Shown here in pieces: positions 14,403-26,600 of a stretch of 64,000 nt of DNA; positions within the stretch are counted from its first letter, which is position 1, and each line of letters begins with the position of its first letter. The translations under genes and the position numbers were made by a program. The stretch is taken from NCBI GenBank assembly GCA_947846985.1, contig CANTUZ010000001.1:33938727-34002726 (forward strand). Reading direction: 5' to 3'. The notes below the pieces were generated by a model, which was not told the origin of the DNA, ran no database searches, and was given only the letters and a program-made list of their open reading frames with translations. Origin of the DNA: Fratercula arctica (lineage: Eukaryota; Chordata; Aves; Charadriiformes; Alcidae).

Positions 14403-15067
14403 GTCATCAAATGTGATGCAGAATGACATCAGAAACAGAAGAAAACTTGGAAATAATTGAAGTTCTTGCCATATCCTTTTGCAGGAAATTTTAGTTTAGT
14501 GTAGTCCCCAGTTCCCCTGAGTGCCTCTTAAAGTTCTAGCCTTGAAATTTTAACTAAAGCAGCATACAAACGGTCTTACAGCAAATAAATCACAGCTATA
14601 GTAGGGAGACTATTTGAAATAGCAACCAGTCCAGGGAAGTTTAATTTAGAGGGAGGAGAAAGACTTTAGACCTTGATAAGGCCTGACATGATTCCATGTC
14701 ATTGATCTGCAATCACATAGCTTTATCTGTAATGCAAACAGAAAGTTATTTAGAATACTCCTAATTAGGTATTATAAGTGTACACTGGCACATTACTGAA
14801 TCTATAAATAGAGAGCAACCACACCATTTCACTCTTGCTCCATGTTACAAGGGGTGGGGGAGAAGAAAGGCACTTTCCTTTTTTTAAGTCCTTTCTTAAA
14901 GTTGTACCATTGAAAAGAATTATTTTTTTTGTTTTTGAAGGTATTTAATCAGGCCTTTAAACGCTGACAAATCTTCCTCAGCAGACACAGGTTATCCTTG
15001 ACACTCGTGTAAAAGAAAGAAGGAGAATACTTAATTCAAAATAAATCAGGAACCATACTGTAGCGAT

Positions 15068-15206
15068 CTGTAAGACATTCAGAGGGAGACGGCTCTGGGC
15101 AACCCAACGTTGCACTGAAAATGCCCCTCCTCTGAGCATGGGGGTGGGACCAGATGACCTCCCCCAAAGTCTCTTCCAACCCAAATTACTATTACGATTC
15201 TGTAAC
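15068..15206 (+). mobile_element. CR1 LINE 3' fragment, plus orientation
   Basis: Reading forward: GGCTCTGGGCAACCC, then GGGTGGGACCAGATGACCTC, AAGTCTCTTCCAACCCAAAT and ATTACGATTCTGTAA. This is the sense orientation of the CR1 3' end, including the GATTCTGT-type tail. It is diverged and has no coding part. Sitting in DGKH intron 1, it is antisense to the gene. Confidence 0.8.
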
Positions 15207-15389
15207 AGCCCCCACAAATATATTTTTTTCCAGAAAAAGTCCATCTCTATAACCTCTCACACCTACACACAGTAATTTAAACTGTGGATTAGCTATAAAT
15301 AACCTTGGTGTATATTTCAAAGAAAAGGTATAATCATCCTTAGGATAAAATTCACCAGAAGCTCATTTGCCTCTTGCCCTGGCTGTGAC

Positions 15390-15412
15390 TTTTTTTTTTT
15401 TTTTTTTTTTTT
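15390..15412 (+). repeat. T23 homopolymer
   Basis: Uninterrupted T run in intron 1. On the minus (gene) strand it reads as A23, but no retrocopied sequence or target duplication was seen beside it. Confidence 0.95.
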
Positions 15413-18400
15413 AACCTCAAATAGAAAAGCACAAGATTTCCCTCTCATTTCTAACTCCTCACTGTGAGACAACCTCCCAGGGACACAGGTTTATCATGGG
15501 CTCAAAGGGTAATTTGAAATAGGAGCCCTTTGTAAAACTGTTGGCAACAGGTCCCTGGCTGAAGAAGGGTGGGGAAGGAGTAGAACCTGTGATGTTAACT
15601 CCTTTTATCTCCTCCTCAGTGATGCACGCAGGGACCAAGTGAAAAACTGATTGTTTTTTAAAAATATTTTTTTTCTTTTACCCTAATTAGTGTAAGTAAA
15701 AAAAAAAAATAATAATCAGTATTGGTTCACATGCACACACATGTGCACAGAATTACTGGTCTCCTTATGCAAGAAGTAAGATCATCTGAAGGGTACATAC
15801 AATCAGCACTATGGAAAAAAAATGCAAAGCTTAAAGGAACTGGAATAAAGACTATGTATTCTTTCAACATAAAAAAAAAAAAAAAAGAGCTATTCACTGT
15901 AGTTGCATTTACCTGGCAACACCAGGTAACATGAGATAATACACAAAAGCACTGATGGGTTCTTAAGCATACAGCTTGACATTGCCAGCAGATTTAATAG
16001 CTTGCTTTTGACAAGAGCTCATCAGAAGTTCTGTACTTATTAGGAGCTTCTTTTCCTTTGAAATGCCGAAGAAGCTGCAGAACAGAGTTTTGTGATGCTG
16101 CCTCAGGGGCACAGATAGGAATCTGACAACCCTCTCAAGCCCAGGGTATTTTTTCATGTATTTTATAAAATTACCAAGTCGGGCAAGGGAAAAAACTTGT
16201 CATCTACTAGACAGGATACAAGCACAGACCCTAATTTATCTAACTGCCTTTGAGTTTTTGAAAGCTTATTTGCAGTGGATTGGGGAAGGCTGGAGACCAC
16301 TGGCCTCAGCAGTAAAGTGTCTCAGGTATAAATTTTATCTTGCCTGCACATAGTTGGATGCACATTGACAAAGATGTTAACCACTGGACTCATTACGGGT
16401 AAAAGTCCTTTCTTTACTAAAGCTTGCCTGCTCCCAGAAGCAGGCAAGAAGCAGCATCCAAATGTGTGTATTAGCCCAGATTCATTCATAACAAAAAAAG
16501 CCACGCAATGCAGTCAACTGAGCTACATGAAGAAGTTTTCCTAAATTCTGTTTTCCTCTTACGAAAGTGTTATAATGCAGACTTCCAGGTTACATGCAAA
16601 GTTTGCTTGAATGAGTTCCCTCACTCTGGGGAAAGAAAATAAAGTTTAACAACACCAGACAGATGGCTCTGAAGGTTACTCCTGTTTATTTTGTCTGTAA
16701 TGAGAAGCTGTGTAAACGATAAAAATCTTTTTTATTTCCTTAAAAGCTCTGGTTTAATCAGAAACGTTGGCTCTTCATCTCACACCCAAGTAACTCACTC
16801 ACAGTAGCTCCCCACTGCAGACCTGTGGCCTCTCAGCATTGTTCCCAGGCAGAATCCACGTATAATAAATATATCAAGTAAATATACAATAGAAAGAATT
16901 ACTGTTTACATCATGAACACCACCATTTTCTTTCAGTGATGGGATCCTTGACTTACTAAACCGCCTTTTCCCTTTGTGCTCTCCCTCTCTTTTTTCACTT
17001 TAACAGACCCCTGAGACTGAGGCCAATCAATGTTTGTCTGTAGAGTAACTGTAGAGTAAGCTCCCCGAGATATCAGGCAAAAAATGATAATAACAGATGA
17101 AAAATCAGCAAAAAGGGTGCATTAGTTTTCAAGTCAATAGCTCCCCAGCAAACCACCTGCTCCCAAGATTCATCAGTACCACTGACAGAGGAGGCACTAT
17201 ACAGAGGAGCAACCTCATGTATCTTCACCCTCTCCGAGGCTCCATGCCCAGCAAACTTTTTGGTCTTGGGCAGTTCCTTTCTTTATGGGGATTACTGGGA
17301 GAAACCTTGCAGAGGCACAGCCTGAAAGGAAACGGGATGTCACCCTTTCTCTGTTCAAATTCCTAAAGAAACCGTGACAGCAGCAGGCAGGAAAGGAGGG
17401 AACAAGAAGCAAGATGTCTCTATGGGAGCATTAAAACAAACACAGAAGTATGTGCCGTCCTCACGATCAACAGAGTGTGTGTACAGGGTGGGTACAAGTC
17501 TCTGCGCAACGGGCAGCCAGGGCTGCTGGTTAGCCATGCTGATCCCTTCTGACATCCTTAGCTGAACGAGAGCAAGCCACCCTTCTCACCAAGAGCTGGG
17601 TAAGACCTCCCTGCTCTGTCCGGAGCATCACAGCGGCAATAAGGACTACCAGCTGTCAAACTGAAGCGGGTCAAACTCGGTTGCTAAATTTAAGCAACCA
17701 CACAACAGGACATAACTGACCAGAGCAGCATGACAGCCCTTTAGATCCACTTAAATCTCCGCAGGCATGAAAAACCTCGGCAGATCTTCCCAGCACAAAA
17801 CTATGCCAGAAGCGCAAAACGACACCGAGGGCACGGTCAGCTCTCCTCAGTAAGCACATCCAGAAAGACTTCGGCATGGGCTGGATACGTTGCTTCCCAC
17901 TCAGCAAGTGCATAGGGAGACTCACCACCCACATGCTCCTCTTCAGCTTCAAAACCCTATTAAGGTTGCTAAGTGACAATAACGTAGCGCGATCTCACAC
18001 CATTTGCAAACCCCAAACGTTTAAAGGCAAGGAAATTAATGGTTCGGCTCATCATAAATCTCAGGCAGCCCATGTAATAAACAAATAAATTCCCATCAAG
18101 TCTAAAACCTTGCTGAATTCATTACAATAACGTTAACTCTCCCAGGAGTATAGCTCAGGTTTTTGTTATCGTGCTTTCAGTATCTAAGCGGTGAAATACT
18201 CCTAACCAGGAACATTAGTCAAATGAAAAACTTAGCTGGAAAGAAAAAAAAAAAAAGTTTGATCTTTCTTCATACTCATGCAATATATCAGAATAATTCC
18301 TACATGGTAAACGTTTTGTAAGTCAATTACATTCTGACTTCGTGTACAAAATTTTTATGGCCCCCATCCAACAAGCACTTAAGCGCCGGCTTAATTTTAA

Positions 18401-21400
18401 GAAGTGATTAATCATATAAAAGTGTACAGGATGACTGAAGTGTTTCAGTATGAACTTAAATGTTTTACTAGAATAAATCTCTCATTTCCTTTTAAATGGA
18501 ACTAATGCAGTGGTCTTATTTTTAGCATATCAATGAAATAATATTTATTTTGGGTCAGCATTAAGCTTGTTTGCTGTGATAAATGCAATGTTTACATTAA
18601 GAAAGCATGAGGTTTCGTTTTATTATCACATGGAGGATGTAAGCTATGGATGTCCTCAAGCTAGGCTTTTTTTGCCATTGCTAGCAAATTGCAAGTTGTG
18701 GCTTGAACTTAGTATAACACAGCTACGGTTACTGCACTGTTATTTAGTAGCCTGCTCTTAGGTTTTTAAAAGAAGATTTTGGAGAACGCAATTTACTTTT
18801 TGGAAGCAGGAGGGGAAAGGATAAAGCAATAACGTAAGGCAGCAGCAAGTACAAAGGTGAAAGAAAGAGTTATCTCTCTTCATAAGAGACAAAGTCCAGG
18901 TACCAAAGTATCAAACTGAAAAAAATGAACAAAGCTACCCATGCCGTCAATTACTTTATAACATCACATCTACCTATGTCACAAATAACTATAAAGAATC
19001 TCAAAAATGTAACGGCCAACCAGAACAAAATATTGGTCTTGTGGTTCCTCTGCAAGGGAGCTACTGAACTACCTTCACAAGACACCAAACTGTGTCTTAA
19101 TTATACCTATCAGAGGAAAACATCCAAAACATCAGAATGACTACAGAAGCATTATTTTATACCCAAAACTCCATACTCTGAGCTTCAATGAATCCACACA
19201 CAAACACATTACCTTCTTGCTGCACTTAAGATTTTGAGGTCTCCAGGCTGTATGTGCTGTTCTATAGATCCCTTACCGGAAGCATGGTTGGTCAAAGAAA
19301 ATGAGAATAACATTGTTTTAAAAAAAAAAAAAAAACACACACAACAACTTAGTCTTTTGGAGCATTCCAGAGCAAGAACACTGGTCTAAGCTGCCTTTTA
19401 TCATCTTCAGTGAGTCAAGAGGATTCAATACTTACCTTGAGATAAAGGCTTTGTGACAACCAGACAGACTATTCTTGTGATTACTACTTCAATTACAGAA
19501 TCGCTGTAATTCTATGTATTCTGCTACAGATATCGAAACTAACTTGGCTAGTCCAGCTAGTCATACAGTAGTCATACAGCAGTCTTGCATCTTGGATTCT
19601 GATGTAACTGCTGGAAACAATTCAAGATGTCCACAAATTATCTATATATCCTTACATGGATAAGGATCCAGCTCTAGAATAGTCCTTTCTTGAGCTCTGG
19701 CATGGCTGCTATGTGTCTTAAGGACTGTGCACATGAAGTTCAGAAGATAAGGTATCTCATAAAGGGATTACCAGTTGTCAGTTATTCTTGAATTAGTCTC
19801 TTCTTGTGCTTCTTAAAACCAGAAATTCTCTCTAAACTAAACAAGAAGCTCAATGTGTTTCACCTGATCTTTTTGGCAGAAAAGCATTCTCCAGCTCCTT
19901 GGAATAAAACACAAAAAAAAATCAAAATCTCTTATATTAAAGATGAGAGTGTGATTATCTTGTCTTTTTTCACATTCACAGCTCACCAGCTGTCTGGGGG
20001 GAGAAAAAACAAAAAGTATAATTCATGTTATTTTTCAGTACAAAACAGCATTAATCCTTTAAATATTCTAGAAATAAAAAAAAAAAAAGTCCAAAAGCAA
20101 CATTTTCTTCAAAGACCTGCTTGCAAATATCTACTAAAAATGTTACAAGCTCCTCCTTTCTCTCCTTTCTGGTACTTAGCTGGCAATTTAAGCTTTGCCA
20201 ATACATGCATCACTAAAATGCCTTAGCATATTTCATTTCAGTTTTATACAAACATGTGTCAGGATTTGGAGTGGTAACGACCACTGTGCCTTAAATAGTG
20301 TAACTCTTTCCATTCTAAGCCTGCTCGCTTCTACGTAGTGTGCTCAGTCATTTTTAACTTCCCAAAACTATCATGTCTCTGGCTGAAATTTTCCATTAGT
20401 GGACCCTTTTTTGAAAGCTTACGTGGAGATACAGCAAGTATGAGAAACAATATTGTGTTTCTCATTTGTGCACCATTTCATGCTAAAAATTGGGTTGCTT
20501 CGTCCAGGCCTACTTGAGAACTGAATAATATATGTATGTACATGAAACCTTAAATATATTACTCTGTGCATGAGTACGTGTGCCTGCACGTATCGGGAGC
20601 ATACACTGATGAACTGATTCTGAATAACTGACTTAAAAATTAGATTAAAGAGCCCAGGATGCGAGGAGAGAATCGAATTTTCCAGAGATTTTACAACAGT
20701 TGTGAAAAAAAGTGGGCGAAACGTTTTACTAAGGATGGATATATAGTGCATGCACTGAAGAACTTATATAATTGCAGTGAAAATGATGGAAAAAACAAAT
20801 GCTGCAGACAGATATTCTGCAGCACCTGTCAGTCTTTTCTGTAGGCATTGCCAGGTGCCAAGAACTTGAGGACGATTTCTATACACTTGGTCCCTTTAGT
20901 TCTGCCCCATGCTGTGTAAACACAACGATAAAAGTTTAGTGACACTATACGTGTTACTGCTGTTGCCAAATAAATTGCAATATACAATGCATTTTGAAGC
21001 TGTGCAGATTCAGACAATCCTAATGCACATACAGGATCCCCAATGGGGCTAAATTCGCTACCGTAGCATTCTCCTGAGAACTTCTAGTACATAAAAATCA
21101 CGTTTCCTTAACCAGAAAGGAATCAACTGCTACTTAGCTGAGTAAATCAGGAACCATCAAAGCTAGAAAATGCAGATTACATTGTAGAGTACAATGTTGG
21201 TGAAGTCTAACGCCGGTATCAACCACAGCACTTTACACTTAGGTGAATTAACAAGTTACGGTAACTGGAGAGAAATGTATACCAGAAACCAACAGGATGT
21301 GACTACTGGGACTTGGCACTGTCAAATGTCACCATATGGAAGAGGTTAGAAACTTAGTGAAGGCTCAGTTCTTAAATGGCCAGTGTTACCCACTAAGGCC

Positions 21401-21465
21401 AATAAAAACACAGTGGGGAATTTAATTAATTTACTTTTATTACTCCATAATGATTTAGGATACCT

Positions 21466-21522
<57 letters not shown>
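21466..21522 (+). repeat. A17 run followed by (TA)20 microsatellite
   Basis: A continuous A run at 21466-21482 passes into about 20 uninterrupted TA units ending at 21522. An uninterrupted array of this size is likely to vary in length between individuals. Confidence 0.95.
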
Positions 21523-21525
<3 letters not shown>

Positions 21526-24500
21526 ACCCCAGATAAAATAGTAACCACTCTTGCCATTTAACTAAACAACACTGCATCATCTCCACTACTATAACACACC
21601 GGTGTTTCTGAACATCTCCCATGTTACAGTCATTTCATTATTAACAAAAACCACTGGGGGTGAAGGACAGGAAGAAAGCATTCTCCTGGAGACACTACAA
21701 GTGTATTATCTCACTCAATACACCCTATTTTCTTGCATTTCCTGATTTATACTTTCTGCTCCAGAATGTCTGCTTCATCCAAAAATAAACACAGGCCAGA
21801 TACCCAATGGCAGCCTTGACAGCAAAACACCATATCCAGCAGAGCTTTCCCATTAACTGCACACGAACACATTAAAGTAGGAAGCCAGGTCAATGATGAA
21901 AGTGCTATTCTTTATATCCACTTTTTAGCAGAGAGTACTCAAGACAAGAGTAGGAACTATAGCTGTGCTCAATCTGACGACTCTACTTCCAAGTATCCAG
22001 GGACCATTTCATTTATTAATCTTGTGCTTGCCCCCAAGATGAGCAGAATTTAAAGAGAAAAAGCGTCAGCTCTAATTTGAACCCTCCCTTCTCGACAGGT
22101 CCCAGCTACAAAGAACTGAAGCAAGACCATCTTTTTAAGGAATGTACTTTGCACTACAGCGATTAACTTTAAAGAAAATACAACCCAGCTGATGACAGGC
22201 AGAGTTTTCAGGCTGCAGCCCCTAAGATCTGAAGTCATCTGTTTCATTTAAGAAAGGCACTGACGCTGCCTGTCTTAACCGGCATCTTTAAAAGTTAAGA
22301 AAACAAATTTAATGCAGATGCGTGGAGAACTTTCCACGGCTTAAATCCCCAATATAACACTGTGTGTACAGCATCATATATACTACTTCAGAACTGCCCG
22401 ACTACAGTTTTCCAAAATCCTCATAGAAACAAAACATATATTCCAAAAATGTTTTTTACCAAGACACTTCTTATATAGTAAATATTGAGGTCTCCCAGAG
22501 GGGTGGGGAGGAAATTGTGGGCAGACATCACAAAGTCAAGAATTGTTTCAAAGCTCTCCATTAGGGGATTTCAGCTCAAAACTGCCTGAACTACACAGGG
22601 TACCTGCCACCTGTTTGTTGCCTTGCATTTTGTCTAGGGAACACATACGAGCTCCAGAGATGCAACAGCTTCTAGGACGAGGTTTAAAGATACTGGATTC
22701 TCTCTGAAGTACTAATTAATTTTGGTCCTGACTCGTCTAAAGACACCCACTGCCACGGTGTCCCTCTGTAACCAAGTATGGGGCTTGAGCAAACAGCTCC
22801 TAGGTACAAACAAGGTGTTGGCCCAAATAATAGTTTAGTCCTTTGCACTGTAACTTATTCTCTCCTTCTCAGGCTTGCAGACACCAAAACACATTGATCT
22901 TCAAGTTTTCGGTTTGGGCAAATTAACAATGGTCATATTTTGACACAGACATGCCTTTACAGTGAGGGATGCATATGCACAAATTAAAAATACACCCATA
23001 AATAGAAATTACATAAACATCTGGCCCTATCACCCACCCGTTCCTCATAGTGATTTACTGTAAAATTAGTTCCACTGAAATCAAGCAAGCAATTTGCAGA
23101 GGAAGTTGCTATTCAACCTGGGCAAGTGGTGGTAAAATTGGACAACAGATTTTACGTAGAACTGTATGCATATGATTAGTGTATCATAAACAAGCAATGA
23201 ACTTCAGTGTAATTACATCTGTCAATATAGTATTTTTTATTTTTATTTTCCCATTCTGTTTTTCAGTCCCTGCCCCCAGGCAAATAATTAATGGTTTTTA
23301 ACTTAGGAAGAAGAGGGCAAAGCTTAAGAACTCCCTTTGGGGCACTACAGGTGTTAGAAATTTTTAGACTTTGTTTGTGCTTGTGAAAGGGGTTCGCTCT
23401 TATACATACATTTGCTAAATCTTATTATACACACGTTAAAAAAAATCCACTCCTGAATGATTCTGTCTGCAAAGTATCACCATATGGTAGCTTTCACAAA
23501 TGATCAACTGTACCAAAACATCTAAAAATAACATCTTCCTTAAGTAAAATAAAAACAATTACCAGCAGAGACTTTTGGGTATAGTTCTGAGCTAAGGAAT
23601 CAATACCACGTTGCTGAAATGTTTCGAGTAAGTATATAAGCAACCTCCAGAGAGTAATAGCACAGCATTAAATGGCCCACAGGCATCAATGATAAATGTA
23701 ATATACATGTTTTGGGTTCTTTCAAAAGTCTATTCTTAGCTGTAAGACAAACCCAATCCATTTAATTAAAACCTTAGCTTACAAACACATTCACCGAGTA
23801 AGTGAAGCTTAACAAATCTAATTTGAATGAAAGGGACTAGCTGGGTAAAAGAGCAGCTCCCTGATGTTCCTTGCTCTAGTGGTTTCATGTAACCACTGAT
23901 CACCAACTACTACAACAGCAAACATACAACACCCTTAAACTAAATGGGAGTTGTCTGTCTAAATATAGCTACTTCTAAATAATGTATCGTGAGTTATAAA
24001 ATAAAGTGCTACTGAATTATTTAACATGGGTCTCATCTTTAACAAAGATGTATCACTTTTAATCAAATGGAAAGAAAGATGTTTATATTCGGGCTTGCAT
24101 ATTATTGTAAATCACAACCCGTAAAGCAACATTTTATGATTCCAATTATGTCATCAGTCAGTTTTTCCTACATATATCTGATTCACAGAAATAGAACTGA
24201 GACGCAAACTGAGATAAGCAAAAGCATCACTTGTAGAGTTGCCTTAGAACTTCAGGCGACCCCAGCTTTGCGTTCACTCACAGCCCTCAGACACAGAATA
24301 TCCCACCAACCCACAACAGCTGGTAAGGACTGGCTGGGATCTCACGCTCACAAACCTGTTTCAGTAACGTCCATAATCCACACACCTTCCTTACACAAGT
24401 ATTAACTAAGAGAGCAAGCTTTCGAATACACTTAACACCACTACAGCTAACAAAGCATCATGCTCTGTCACTTTAAAAACATTTTGAAGACTGCCACACA

Positions 24501-25147
24501 GAAGTGGTGTTAAAGCTGAAAGTTTGTGTAGAACTACATTTTCGACACGATGCAACGGTTGTATATCATTTACTGTAGTAACCCTTCAGCCAGGCCTAAC
24601 ATCTGCAAATGCAAAATTAACATTTAGCAATAAAATGGGATGACACATCACGTTTAGGAGGTTTCAGGAAAAAATTGCTTTCCACCTCGCCTAAGGGGAT
24701 AATGCTACTGTTTAACAAGCAATGCTTTTCTGTTTAAAGGTGGCTGCCTTTTGGATGCAGTGCGTGAAGTGAAAGCTTAAAGGAAAAACAGCAACAACCC
24801 GACAAGACCCCCACAAACAGCTCCGTGCTAACTTTAACGGGTGCTCTGTAAAGGAAACAACAACACATGACCTATTGTGTAGAAATCGAACCCCAAGTGT
24901 GATCTGTCTAGGCTTGCAGGGAGTCGCTTTGCCCCTCAAACCAGCCGCTCATAGCAAAACCCCCCGATCTTGGTGTCACTGCACCCACAGGCTCTCCTCC
25001 ACGGGGTTTCGTGCAGACCCCGTCGCTGAATGCAGGCCACACTCTGGACAACGTGACGGGACTGCCCCACACAGAAACTAAGTCAGGTCTCGTTATTTTT
25101 ACACTTTTAAATGCACGCTTCTTGAAGTTCGCTTTACAGGAAAAAGC

Positions 25148-25290
25148 AAAACAAAACAAAACAAAACAACGTGATGTAAATACACCATCCACCACAAAAA
25201 GTTAATTCCACCGCGATGACTTCGGCAGCCAAACAAAAAAAAAAAAACACAAAAAAAAAAAACCAAAAAAACCAAACCAAAACAAAAAAC
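25148..25290 (+). repeat. A-rich simple repeat, (AAAAC)n and poly-A, bordering the CpG island
   Basis: AAAAC pentamers at 25148-25169 and, after a 60-bp gap, A runs broken by single C or CC at about 25234-25290. The tract forms the abrupt left edge of the DGKH CpG island, about 0.7-0.85 kb into intron 1. Stiff A-tracts of this kind tend to exclude nucleosomes. Confidence 0.85.
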
Positions 25291-26003
25291 CGCATTAACC
25301 TGAAATTCTGACAGCCGCTTCGCGTACCCAGCCCCGCGGGCGAGGATGTACGGAAGTTTTAAGCCCGTCCCGCCTTTCCAAATGCCAGCCCTGGCGTCTC
25401 CCTCCTCGGCGGCACTCCCGCTCCCCCAAAACCGGGAGCCCGAGGTGCCCCAGCGGGCTCAGGGGTGAAGAAGCCGGGGAAGGAAGGGGCGGGGGGGAGG
25501 AGGCAAGTTGTCGAGGAAGAAGGGCTGGCTGAAACAGCCCACCCGCGCTGCGGGCAGGCAGGGCGGGATCCCCGCGGCAGCGGTGCCCCGAGGAAGAGGA
25601 GCCGGAGGGAGGGAGAGAGGGAAGGAGGGAGGGAGGGAAGGAGGCAGCCCGCCGCTTCCCCCACACCCAGGACGCCCGGCCAGGGCAGGGCGGCTGCCGG
25701 GGCAGGCGGCTTCCCCTCCGGCCCCCGCGGAGCCCCCGCCGCCCCGGGGGGCTCTTCCTGCCAGCCGGGGACAGATGTGGACGCAACAGCTGGACGGGGA
25801 GGAGGGGAGAGGGAAGGAAGGAAGAGGCACGGCTGCTTCACCACCACCACCACCCCCTCCTCCGCCGCCGCTCCCGGGGATGCGGGCGGGATGCAGCGGC
25901 CGCCGCCGGCTCCGGGCTGGCCCCGCTCTTGGATGGGGATGGAGCAACTCGCCCCGGAGGCGGCGGGGCTCGCCGGCTCCTGCCCCCCCCGCTCTCCCCT
26001 TAC

Positions 26004-26184
26004 CTTGCTGCGGATCTGGCCAGAGGTGGACACTTTCCGGATGAGTTTCTGGGGGCCCTCGTGTTCCCCTTCGCTGTCCGACGACTCGTCCGCCAGGCCC
26101 CCCAGCCGCCGCCGCCGCCGGGGGTTGGGGCTGGGGCTGCTGCGGGATCCCGGCGCCGCTCATCCCCGCCTCGGCCCCGGCCAT
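26004..26184 (-). CDS. DGKH: Diacylglycerol kinase eta, coding exon 1 (partial gene; apparent frame conflict)
   Basis: Type II diacylglycerol kinases phosphorylate diacylglycerol to phosphatidic acid at membranes, damping PKC signalling and supporting Ras/ERK signalling. This exon is the low-complexity N-terminus that precedes the PH domain. Seen on the minus strand: ATG at 26184 in a strong context (A at -3, G at +4), an Ala/Gly/Pro/Gln-rich stretch starting MAGAEAGMSGAG, then in another frame DESSDSE, GPQKLIRKVSTSGQIRSK and a donor AAG|GTAAGG after 26004 (phase 0). From memory, the EGPQKLIRKVSTSGQIR segment fits eta; the delta paralogue has a slightly different lead-in and a Q before the last K. 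The ATG frame and the DESSDSE frame differ by one base somewhere between about 26086 and 26162. The likely spots are the C6 run at 26098-26103 or the CCG repeat beside it. The DESSDSE frame has a TGA at 26160-26162 and no ATG after it. A one-base assembly error is my preferred reading. Later exons (PH, C1, catalytic, SAM) lie off the left end. Confidence 0.85.
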
Positions 26185-26381
26185 CTTCCCGGCCTCCTGC
26201 CGAGAGAGAGCACACGAGCCCGGCTCAGCCAGGGCAGCCGCTGCCGCTCCCCTCCCCGGGGAGGAGGAGGAGGAGGCGGCGCGGGAGGGGTGGGGAAAGA
26301 GGCGGTGCGGGGGGGAGGAGACGGAGGCGGCCGGGAGGGCGCCGGGCGCTGGCGGAGCGGAGCGCGCCGCCCGGCCGCCAT
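26160..26381 (-). other. Upstream ORF overlapping the DGKH start codon
   Basis: An ATG embedded in the YY1-type motif (26379-26381) opens a 73-codon Pro/Arg-rich frame beginning MAAGRRAPLRQRP. It ends at the TGA at 26160-26162, inside the DGKH coding exon. It starts 197 bases upstream of the ATG at 26184 and shares the frame of the downstream DESSDSE segment. If transcription begins upstream of 26381 it would be an overlapping uORF able to reduce DGKH translation. Its composition is what GC-rich sequence gives by chance, so a protein product is doubtful. Confidence 0.35.
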
Positions 26382-26384
26382 CTT
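26374..26384 (-). promoter_or_regulatory. YY1-type motif AAGATGGCGGC
   Basis: The minus strand reads AAGATGGCGGC, an exact match to the familiar YY1 core, preceded by a GGAA ETS-like core. In TATA-less promoters this motif is usually just downstream of the transcription start. That would place the DGKH start slightly upstream, around 26385-26420, with a 5' UTR of about 200 nt. The start position is an inference. Confidence 0.55.
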
Positions 26385-26590
26385 CCGCCGCCCCCTCTGA
26401 CGGGGAAGGGCAGCGCGCCCGCCCTGGCCCGGCCACGGCGGCCGCCGCTGCTCGCTGGCAGGGCGCTGGGGAGCCGGCGGGCGGAGCCGGGGCGGACGGG
26501 CTCGGCCCTGCCCCCGGCAGCGGCCGGGACGGCTACAGGGGGCGCCGGGCGGCGGCGGGTGGGCCGGCTCCCGGCGGGAGGGGGCCGCGC

Positions 26591-26600
26591 CTCAGGTGAG
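26591..26600 (+). other. Plus-strand splice-donor-like site in the DGKH island
   Basis: CTCAG|GTGAGC on the plus strand (break after 26595) is a near-consensus donor facing away from DGKH. A second one, CCTCAG|GTACCG, lies with its break after 26749. Divergent non-coding transcripts commonly start in CpG islands, so these could end the first exon of an upstream antisense RNA. There is no independent support, and such sites occur by chance in GC-rich DNA. Confidence 0.3.

Larger units (their letters stand above)
1..26003 (-). other. DGKH: Proximal part of DGKH intron 1
   Basis: This is inferred from the exon 1 donor at 26003 and the absence of a recognisable exon 2 (start of the PH domain) anywhere to the left on the minus strand. 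DGKH has a very long first intron in mammals, so a span over 26 kb is reasonable. The sequence is A+T-rich with many stops, homopolymer A/T runs and only one recognisable CR1 fragment. Short open frames here look like chance. An exon with weak conservation or an alternative first exon could have been missed. Confidence 0.6.

Noticed and set aside
19804..20226. 140-codon plus-strand frame
   Set aside because: Lys/Asn/Phe-rich translation typical of A+T-rich non-coding DNA, with no motif.
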